This document shows, piece after piece, positions 1 through 5,565 of a stretch of DNA of 9,974 bases. Each line of letters opens with the position of its first letter. Position 1 is the stretch's first letter. The notes below the pieces were generated by a model. It searched no databases. It was given only the letters and a program-made list of their open reading frames with translations, and was not told the origin of the DNA. The DNA is taken from positions 1-9,974 of the forward strand of contig JADGQH010000106.1 in NCBI GenBank assembly GCA_017881985.1. The letters run 5' to 3'. Source of the stretch: Chloroflexota bacterium. GTDB lineage: Bacteria; Chloroflexota; Limnocylindria; Limnocylindrales; CSP1-4. The position numbers and the translations under genes are program-made.

Positions 1-510
1 GACCGGCTCGCCCATGCCATCGAGCATGTCCTCGCGCTTGAGGCCGAACATGTCCATGGTCATCTGGCAGGGCATGAACTCGACGCCCATCTCCATGGCG
101 AGCTCGAGCAGCTCCTTCGGGCTGGCGACCTTGTACTGCTTCGCGAGCTTGCCCATCATCCAGGGGCCCATGCCCAGGAAGTTCATCTTGGACAGCTTGC
201 GGTGCGAGACGCCCGGCCGCTGCATGGCGGACATCATCTTCTGCATCACGTTGTCGCCGGTGATGCGCTTCTGGTCCTTGACGAACGTCTGAAGGCCCCA
301 GAACGTAAGGAAGACACGGACCTTGGCGCCCATCGCGGCGCCGGTCGTGGCCAGGATCATCGTGGCCCAGGTCTTCTCGAGCTCACCGCTGTAGCAGATG
401 ATCAGGATGTCGTGCGGCTTCGCCTCGTGCTCGTGGTCCGGGATTCCGGGCGCGGGGTTCGGGATCGGCATGTCGAACGTGGGCATGGCCGGCTCGGCAA
501 TTGCGGTCAT
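1..510 (-). CDS. DsrE2-like sulfur-relay protein (3' end cut by window edge)
   Basis: The frame is open for 170 codons from ATG 510 to the window edge with no stop, so the C-terminus is missing (probably only some 15 to 20 residues by family length). After a Pro-rich N-terminal leader of about 30 residues comes a DsrE/F-type Rossmann-like domain: an ILIICYSGELEK strand-loop (residues 35-46), a helix with TTGAAMGAKV, the FLTFWGLQ strand (67-74), a Met-rich segment (90-120) and the conserved CQMTMDMFG motif with C148. DsrE2-type proteins act with TusA-type carriers in passing sulfane sulfur in the cytoplasm or at the membrane; C148 is the expected persulfide site. A GAGGG ribosome site lies about 10 nt before ATG 510, and the gene follows tusA by 11 bp, so the two are surely cotranscribed. 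The Met-rich segment could help it associate with membranes, but no clear transmembrane helix is seen. Family assignment is firm; the sulfur donor and acceptor are unknown. Confidence 0.85.
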   Translation of the reverse strand, partial: MTAIAEPAMPTFDMPIPNPAPGIPDHEHEAKPHDILIICYSGELEKTWATMILATTGAAMGAKVRVFLTFWGLQTFVKDQKRITGDNVMQKMMSAMQRPGVSHRKLSKMNFLGMGPWMMGKLAKQYKVASPKELLELAMEMGVEFMPCQMTMDMFGLKREDMLDGMGEPV

Positions 511-521
511 CGGGTCGTCCC

Positions 522-755
522 TCACTTCCGGCGGAGGACGAAGCGGTAGACGCCGCCCTCGATGCTGCTCTCGACGAGCTCGTTGCCCGTCGTCTTGCAC
601 CAGGCGGCGAAGTCCTTCGTGGAGCCCGCGTCCGTGGCGAGCACCTCGAGGAGCTGCCCGCTGACCAGCCCCTTGACGGCCTGGGCCGTCTTGACGATCG
701 GCATCGGGCACGAGAGGCCCTTTGCATCGACCCGCGCTGCGATCTCGAGAGGCAT
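522..755 (-). CDS. TusA-family sulfur carrier protein
   Basis: This 77-residue protein matches the usual TusA/SirA length. It begins with a beta strand and the family signature VDAKGLSCPMPI (residues 9-20), in which C16 of the CPxP motif carries the persulfide. A helix (VKTAQAVKGL) and the strands LLEVLATD and VYRFVLRRK complete the expected fold. A second Cys (C53, in AAWCKTTG) sits where many TusA-like proteins have a helix Trp-Cys. TusA passes sulfur from rhodanese or DsrE-type donors to thiolation or sulfur-oxidation pathways. The start ATG 755 is preceded by AGGAAGGG about 8 nt away, and the longer frame upstream of it is not conserved in style and overlaps dsrE. The gene sits between two DsrE-like genes, which points to dissimilatory or detoxifying sulfur transfer rather than tRNA thiolation. 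That role is inference from context. Confidence 0.92.
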   Translation of the reverse strand: MPLEIAARVDAKGLSCPMPIVKTAQAVKGLVSGQLLEVLATDAGSTKDFAAWCKTTGNELVESSIEGGVYRFVLRRK

Positions 756-814
756 TCCTGAACCCTTCCTGTACGTCGGCGGCCGGGCCGCTGCCCGCTT
801 CGCCGGTGGTCCGA

Positions 815-1228
815 CTAGATGAAGACGATGTGGCCGTCGCCGGCGTTGATGTAGAAGGCGGTCACGCCCTCGACCCCGTCCACGAGCGGATCGAGGTCGT
901 CCTCTTCGATCTTGAGGACGTCCATCGAGAGCGAGCAGGCCTGAATGTCGACCTCGCCGAGCTCCTTTGCCTGGCGCAGGGTCTCGTGCCACGGGGCCTG
1001 GCCCGCGAGCGCGGCGGCGGCAACCAGCGCCGCTCCCGCCTCGCCGGCCTCCGCGGAGAGGCCGCGTCCGAGCGCGATCCGATCCTTGCGGAACGCATCG
1101 AGCGCCCAGTACTGCAGGAAGATGTTGACCCGGCGACCGAGCGCTGCGGCGCCGGCGGTCATCACCGCGGCTGCCTGGAGCTTGTCGTCGGTGCCCGAGA
1201 AGAGCACCAGGTTGATCGGTTCGTCCAT
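815..1228 (-). CDS. DsrE-family sulfur-relay protein
   Basis: This 137-residue single-domain protein belongs to the DsrE/DsrF-like (peroxiredoxin-like) group. The first strand and loop read INLVLFSGTDDKLQAA, followed by a small-residue helix (MTAGAAALGRRV), the strand NIFLQYWALDAF, an Ala-rich middle, and the conserved IQACSLSMDVLKIEEDDL segment with C98 as the likely persulfide-bearing Cys. It resembles the downstream DsrE2-like protein in the position of its Cys motif but lacks that protein's leader and Met-rich insert. I chose ATG 1228 because an excellent GAGGTGA ribosome site lies 5 nt before it. The GTG at 1237 is inside that site and cannot be the better start. The gene follows the ArsR gene by 10 bp and precedes tusA by 59 bp. 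Its partner is probably the adjacent TusA. The family call is solid; the physiological substrate (sulfide, thiosulfate or polysulfide) is not visible. Confidence 0.88.
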   Translation of the reverse strand: MDEPINLVLFSGTDDKLQAAAVMTAGAAALGRRVNIFLQYWALDAFRKDRIALGRGLSAEAGEAGAALVAAAALAGQAPWHETLRQAKELGEVDIQACSLSMDVLKIEEDDLDPLVDGVEGVTAFYINAGDGHIVFI

Positions 1229-1233
1229 CAGGG

Positions 1234-1240
1234 TCACCTC
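1234..1240 (-). promoter_or_regulatory. Ribosome binding site that fixes the dsrE start
   Basis: GAGGTGA on the minus strand shares bases with the TGA stop codon of the upstream ArsR gene and is 5 nt from ATG 1228. It implies translational coupling between the repressor and the DsrE-like protein, and rules out the alternative GTG start that lies within it. Confidence 0.7.
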
Positions 1241-1604
1241 AGCCGACGCCGACGGCCGAGACAGCGGGGACTGCGCGCTCGTCGGTCGGCTGGGGCCGTT
1301 CGGAGAGCTCGCCGAGGCGGGCGAGACGGCGCATCAGGACCCCGCGCATGAGGCTGCACGCGGCGATGACGTCCGGATCGGTCAGCCGATACCGGACCTC
1401 CCGTCCGTCGCGTTCGGACTCCACGATCCCGGCGGCCCGCATGACTGCGAGATGCTGGGAGACGTTCGGCTGGCTGATCCCCATCTCGTCTGCCAGGCGG
1501 CCGACTTCCTTCGGCTCGTCGGCGAGGAGGTGGAGGATCTCGAGCCGGCGGGGGCTCGCGAGAATCTTCATGACCTCCGATTGGAGGCTCCAGATCGGGT
1601 CCAT
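1239..1604 (-). CDS. ArsR-family winged-helix repressor of the sulfur operon
   Basis: From ATG 1604 this is a 121-residue protein with a typical ArsR/SmtB winged helix: MDPIWSLQSEVMKILASP at the N-terminus, LEILHLLADEPKEVGRLADEMG, the recognition helix in SQPNVSQHLAVMRAAGIV (about residues 44-61), and the beta wing VESERDGREVRYRL (61-74). A C-terminal dimerisation helix follows (77-100), then a Pro-rich tail. There is one Cys, C83, in the C-terminal helix. The CxC metal motif of classical ArsR and the two-Cys polysulfide switch of SqrR/BigR are absent. It heads an operon with DsrE, TusA and DsrE2, so it likely senses a sulfur species or redox state and represses its own operon. Its candidate operator lies 18 to 33 bp upstream. 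Longer in-frame starts at 1637 and 1658 would place the operator inside the coding region and add an atypical N-terminus, so I rejected them. Confidence 0.9.
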   Translation of the reverse strand: MDPIWSLQSEVMKILASPRRLEILHLLADEPKEVGRLADEMGISQPNVSQHLAVMRAAGIVESERDGREVRYRLTDPDVIAACSLMRGVLMRRLARLGELSERPQPTDERAVPAVSAVGVG

Positions 1605-1621
1605 GCGGGGATCATCTACCC

Positions 1622-1648
1622 ATGCGCATCTGCGCATAAGGTGCGAAT
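1622..1648 (-). promoter_or_regulatory. Candidate ArsR operator: palindrome plus repeated TGCGCAT
   Basis: Positions 1622-1637 read ATGCGCA-TC-TGCGCAT on the plus strand, a perfect 7-bp inverted repeat around 2 bp. Read as direct repeats, TGCGCAT occurs at 1623-1629 and 1631-1637, with a one-mismatch copy TGCGAAT at 1642-1648. ArsR-family repressors bind short dyads of this kind near their own promoters, and this one ends 17 bp before the repressor start codon. No -35/-10 pair is convincing; TTATGC-like sequence overlaps the element. The function is inferred from position and symmetry. Confidence 0.55.
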
Positions 1649-1742
1649 GGCACGTCACCGGGACCGGCCGGCAGGGGGTCGAGGGCCGTTCGGCACGGGG
1701 TGATTCCGGTCGACGGCACGCGCGAACCCGACGATCGGTCGC

Positions 1743-3449
1743 CTACGACCGCGCGCGATCCGCGGCGAGCATGGCGTCGGTGCGCGCATGGGCGTCGGCG
1801 ACAGCCTGCTGCGATCCGGTGATTGCGAGCAGGAACCCGTCCCGATCGAGCCCCCACATCTCGGCGTCGGTCGCTGCCACGACGCTGGCCGTGCGGGGTA
1901 CGGTCCGGAGCAGGGCGATCTCGCCGAAGGAGGCACCGGGACCAAGGGTCCGCACCGCGACTCCGTTCTGGCTGATCTCGACCGAACCGGCCGCGATCAC
2001 ATAGAACAGGTCGCCCGGGTCCCCCTCCCGAAACACGATCGCATGGGCCGGAACCCTGACGCCGACCAGCCGCCGAGCCGCCGCTTCGAGCGAGGGTGCC
2101 GGGACCTGCGCGAAGAGCGGCAGGTGCCGAAGCAAGGCGATCTGGTCGGCGGGCAGCTCGAGGATCCCCTCGGCGCGGCTCACCCACGCCCAGGACACCA
2201 GCGCGATCGCCGGAAGGAATGCCGCCGTCGCGGCCAGAGCCGCTGTGAGCCCGACCGAGGCATACAGGATTGAAGCCCCCACCGAGCCAACCGCCAGACC
2301 CAGCATCGCCAATCCCTCGACGACCCCGAAGACCTCGGCCAGGAACTCGCGCGGGCCGGTCCGCTGGAGCAACGTTCGCCCGGCAACATCGAGGCAGGCC
2401 AGGCCGATCCCGCCGCCGGCCAGGAGCGTGAGGATCACCCCGACCGACGGGACGAGCGCGACGATGGCCAGCGCCGCGCCCGTGCCGGCGGCCCCCGCGA
2501 GGATCCAGGTTGCGAGCCGGCGGCGCCCGACAACCACGAGGGTCAGCGCTCCACCCAGGACGCCGCCCAGCCCGAGCGCGGCGGTGAGGAAGCCCGCGCC
2601 AGCCCCGTCGATTCCGAGCGCCTCCGTCGCCAGGAGGACGAGGATGACGTCGAGCGCACCGACGACGACGAAACGGGCGGCGAGGACAAGGGCGATGAGC
2701 AGCTGGCCCCTGTCGCGGGTGATGGTCCTGACCCCCTCGAGCAGAGACGGCCCGGCCATTTCAGCCGCTGACCCATGCCCAGCCGACATCGAGCCGACCA
2801 CTTCGGCGTCGTGTACCGTCCGCCGCCTGATCCCGAGGTTCGCGATCAGGAGCGCAGACACGGCGGACACGATGCCCCCGGCGAGAAATACCAGCGCGGG
2901 CGATCCCACCGCCATGAGAATGCCCGCCCCGAGGGGTCCGACGAGGACGCCAAGACCCTCGAAGATCGCGTTGATGCCGTTCGCTGCCGCGAGCTGCTCG
3001 GGTGTTTCCGCGTACGCCGGGGTGATCGCCGCCTGGAGCGGCCGTGGCATCGTCATCGACGCCGACGCGACCATCGCACAGGCGTAGGTGAGGAACGCGG
3101 AAGCACCGGCCGTCATCGCGGCCGCGACCGCCAGCGAGGCGATGGCGATCAGCAGGTACCCGCCGAAGAGGACGCTGATCCTGGGATATCGATCCCCGAG
3201 GCTCGCCGCGATCGGGGCATAGGCTGCGGCCGGGATGAGCTGGGCGAGGGCAACGAACCCGACTGAGGCCGAGCCGGTCGCGTCGTGCGCGTAGACGAGG
3301 AGAGCGACCCACGTCCCGTACTCGGTGAGGTTGAAACCCAGGAACGCGCCCTCGATCTGGCGCAGGGAGCGGTTCGCAAGGATCGCGGTCACCGGGTCGG
3401 CCGCCGCGCGCAGGCGACCGGTCACGCGGAGCCGCACCATGTCAGGCAT
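1743..3449 (-). CDS. MFS exporter with C-terminal cyclic-nucleotide-binding domain
   Basis: This 568-residue protein has two parts. Residues 30 to about 422 form a 12-helix major facilitator unit, with approximate helices at 36-56, 61-82, 93-112, 115-134, 155-180, 184-205, then after a cytoplasmic loop 247-272, 282-305, 312-334, 336-358, 372-396 and 399-421. The motif A-like loop ASLGDRYPRI is at 82-91. It resembles the MFS_3 drug and siderophore exporter group. Residues 436-568 form a CNBD: LRHLPLFAQVP leads in, FREGDPGDLFYVIAAG marks the beta roll, and the phosphate-binding cassette has F508-G-E510-I-A-L and P518-R519-T-A, with the canonical nine residues from Glu to Arg. By family knowledge such a cassette can bind cAMP or cGMP. 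The gene lies 33 bp after the decarboxylase and is surely cotranscribed with it. ATG 3449 has only a weak GAAGAG site; ATG 3440 is possible. The substrate is unknown; an amine made by the neighbour is the natural guess. Confidence 0.9.
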   Translation of the reverse strand: MPDMVRLRVTGRLRAAADPVTAILANRSLRQIEGAFLGFNLTEYGTWVALLVYAHDATGSASVGFVALAQLIPAAAYAPIAASLGDRYPRISVLFGGYLLIAIASLAVAAAMTAGASAFLTYACAMVASASMTMPRPLQAAITPAYAETPEQLAAANGINAIFEGLGVLVGPLGAGILMAVGSPALVFLAGGIVSAVSALLIANLGIRRRTVHDAEVVGSMSAGHGSAAEMAGPSLLEGVRTITRDRGQLLIALVLAARFVVVGALDVILVLLATEALGIDGAGAGFLTAALGLGGVLGGALTLVVVGRRRLATWILAGAAGTGAALAIVALVPSVGVILTLLAGGGIGLACLDVAGRTLLQRTGPREFLAEVFGVVEGLAMLGLAVGSVGASILYASVGLTAALAATAAFLPAIALVSWAWVSRAEGILELPADQIALLRHLPLFAQVPAPSLEAAARRLVGVRVPAHAIVFREGDPGDLFYVIAAGSVEISQNGVAVRTLGPGASFGEIALLRTVPRTASVVAATDAEMWGLDRDGFLLAITGSQQAVADAHARTDAMLAADRARS

Positions 3450-3482
3450 CTCTTCACGCCACGGCGCCCGTGGGCCGGCCGG

Positions 3483-5423
3483 CTAGCGGTTCGCCAGCCG
3501 GTGCGCGGCCAGCGTCCGGATCCGCTGCTCGACGCCGGGGACCGCACGCATCAGCTCGCCAAGCGCAGCCTGGGGAAAAGCGATGAGCCGTCCCGGTTCG
3601 GTGGCGATGACGGTGGCGGTCCGCCCATAGGTGAAGTCGCGGCCCCAATCGAGTGCGGCGATCTCCCCGAAGACTTCACCGGCACCGAGTGTCACGAGCT
3701 CGCGCTGCCCGGATTGGATCGACACTCGCCCGTCGAGGATGAGATGAAAGTCCCGGGAGAAGACCCACTGCTCGACCATCAGGTCGCCCGCCCGGAAGCG
3801 CTGCTCCCGTCCCGATGCGAGGAATCGCTCGGCATCCTCGAGCGGCGTCGCGGCGAACAGTGGCAGGTCGCGGAGGTGAGCCGCATCGAGATCGTTGCCG
3901 CGCAGCCAACGGGGGTCCATGCCCATCGCGCGGGCGGCCGTCGCCTCGCCTTCCACGACGTGTCCGGTCGCGTCTTGGATCGGCATGCTGGCCACATGCT
4001 CCAGTGCGAAGCGGACGTCGTCCGCCCCCGAACCATGATTGAGGACGCACATCCGGATCGCGTACCGCCCGTGGAGCACGGTGGAAGTCAGGAGCGCTTC
4101 CCCGCCCGCAGCGAGCTCCGCGACGAGCTGCGCGTTCAGGCGGTCGACGCGCGCCGCATCGTCCTCCGCGCCCGGGTCGTCGGCGAAACGTCGCCGGAAG
4201 GTGACGATCCCGAGTGAGGCCGGCGTCGCGAGCTCCAGCCGTGGATCGGCGCGGATCAGGCGTTCCGCGAGCTCCGCGAGGTCGAGTGAGCGGTCGACCA
4301 CCGCTCGGTACGCGTCCACGCCAAACGTCTCGAGCCCGAGCCAGATCTTGATCGCCCGGCTTGCCCGGGTGAGCTGGAGGCCGCGGTCCGCGAAGTTCAC
4401 GGTGTCGGCGGCGCCCGCACGGTCTCGGAGGTAATCCGGGACGATCGCGAAGGCCCGTTCGAGATGCCGGCCCTCTCGAACCATGAGGCAGCCCGCCTCG
4501 AACGGCATCTGGAGCCACTTGTGCGGATCGACGGTGATCGAGTCGGCCTGGGCAATCCCGGCCAGTGCGCGCGCGCCACGTTCTGCAAGGACGGCGAAAC
4601 CACCATACGCCGCGTCGACATGGAGCCATGCGCCTCGGGCATGGGCAACCTCGGCGATCTCGACGAGCGGGTCGATCGCGGCGGTATTCGTCGAACCGGC
4701 GACGGCCGCGACGAGAAGCGGCTGCCTGCCGTTCCCGAGGTCCGTATCCATCGCGGTCGCAAGGTCCGCCGGCCGCAAACGGTCCGCCTCGTCGGCGGCA
4801 ATGACGCGGACCTGATCCTGCCGGAAACCGAGCTGCCGAGCAGCCCGGGCGATCGACGAATGCGACTGGTCCGATACATAGAGAACGAGCCGCTCCGTCA
4901 TCGGGCCGGCGAGGATCTCCCTGGCGCACGCGATGGCCGAGAGGTTGGCCGCAGAGCCTCCCGAGGTCAGCACACCCCCGGCGCCCTCCGGGTAGCCGAA
5001 CCAGCCGCGGAACCACTCGAGCACGGTGAGCTCGAGCTGCGAAGGACCCGACGCCTCCCGCCACGCTCCGGCGTCGATGTTCGCAGCGCTCGCGATGAGG
5101 TCGCCGAGTGCCGAGGGCCACGTGCCCGAGCCCGGAACATAGCCGAACCAGCGAGGGTGGTCGAAGTGCCCCACGAAGGGCAGAACGTCGCGCTCGAGAC
5201 GGTCGATCAGCTCCTCGAACGCCCGGGGTTCGCCGGGGGGCGGCTCGTCGATCCGGGCGGCCAGATCGGCGCGAGACGCAGTCGTGAGAACGCGCTCATC
5301 GCGGAGGGTCGCGATCCGTTCCACGAGCCTGTCCACGACCAGATAGCCCATGCGTCGCATCGTCTCGCGGTCAAGGGCGAGTGGATCGTCATCGGGCATC
5401 GAGGGCCGGTGCACTCCAGCCAT
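3483..5423 (-). CDS. Group II PLP-dependent amino-acid decarboxylase with C-terminal cyclic-nucleotide-binding domain
   Basis: Residues 1 to about 480 are a full aromatic-L-amino-acid-decarboxylase-like enzyme. Landmarks are HPRWFGYVPGSG (89-100), GVLTSGGSAANLSAI (150-164), H188 in SDQSHSS (ring-stacking His), D270 in HVDAAYGG (pyridine-nitrogen Asp), and K302 in DPHKW (Schiff-base Lys). Y331 in PDYLRD aligns with the Tyr of the mobile loop (Tyr332 in DOPA decarboxylase) that protonates the product; this favours decarboxylation over the aldehyde-forming variants, which have Phe there. A linker of about 35 residues leads to a CNBD at about 515-646, with LRDLPLFAATP, the beta-roll segment FHLILDGRVSI, and a phosphate-binding cassette F585-G-E587-I-A-A and R601-T-A-T. 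The family is usually about 470-510 residues, so the 646 here reflects the fusion. The start ATG 5423 has a strong GGGGGGAGG site 7 nt away. The product should be cytoplasmic CO2 plus an amine; the amino acid cannot be told from sequence. An MFS exporter with its own CNBD follows. Confidence 0.92.
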   Translation of the reverse strand: MAGVHRPSMPDDDPLALDRETMRRMGYLVVDRLVERIATLRDERVLTTASRADLAARIDEPPPGEPRAFEELIDRLERDVLPFVGHFDHPRWFGYVPGSGTWPSALGDLIASAANIDAGAWREASGPSQLELTVLEWFRGWFGYPEGAGGVLTSGGSAANLSAIACAREILAGPMTERLVLYVSDQSHSSIARAARQLGFRQDQVRVIAADEADRLRPADLATAMDTDLGNGRQPLLVAAVAGSTNTAAIDPLVEIAEVAHARGAWLHVDAAYGGFAVLAERGARALAGIAQADSITVDPHKWLQMPFEAGCLMVREGRHLERAFAIVPDYLRDRAGAADTVNFADRGLQLTRASRAIKIWLGLETFGVDAYRAVVDRSLDLAELAERLIRADPRLELATPASLGIVTFRRRFADDPGAEDDAARVDRLNAQLVAELAAGGEALLTSTVLHGRYAIRMCVLNHGSGADDVRFALEHVASMPIQDATGHVVEGEATAARAMGMDPRWLRGNDLDAAHLRDLPLFAATPLEDAERFLASGREQRFRAGDLMVEQWVFSRDFHLILDGRVSIQSGQRELVTLGAGEVFGEIAALDWGRDFTYGRTATVIATEPGRLIAFPQAALGELMRAVPGVEQRIRTLAAHRLANR

Positions 5424-5430
5424 CTGTCAG

Positions 5431-5439
5431 CCTCCCCCC
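5431..5439 (-). promoter_or_regulatory. Strong ribosome binding site of the decarboxylase
   Basis: GGGGGGAGG on the minus strand lies 7 nt before ATG 5423. It fixes the start of the decarboxylase and shows independent, probably efficient, translation initiation after the 142-bp gap that follows hypE. Confidence 0.7.
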
Positions 5440-5565
5440 GGTGGCTCGCGCGAAGCATCGGCACGGCGGCGGCGCCGCGAGTGCGAGGCACCATGATCGC
5501 AGACCCGCTGCCGAAGCGATCTCCGTGCCGGGGCCCCGGCCGCACCGCCCCGCGGGTTCTGCCCC

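Noticed and set aside
945..1703. 252-codon open frame on the plus strand across dsrE, arsR and the operator
   Set aside because: It runs against three well-supported elements and shows no motif.
1605..1742. Search for a clear -35/-10 promoter or CRP-type TGTGA-N6-TCACA site before arsR
   Set aside because: Only partial matches are present and none is better than background.
1736..1751. CGGTCG-CCTA-CGACCG hairpin over the stop codon of the MFS gene
   Set aside because: A 6-bp stem without a T-tract is too weak to call a terminator.
5495..5521. GATCGC / GCGATC inverted repeat with 15-bp spacer upstream of the decarboxylase
   Set aside because: Six-base arms with a long spacer are expected by chance, and GATCGC is frequent throughout the window.
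5527..5540. 14-bp perfect palindrome GCCGGGGCCCCGGC after hypE, considered as a terminator
   Set aside because: It has almost no loop and no following T-tract; G/C palindromes are common in this composition.
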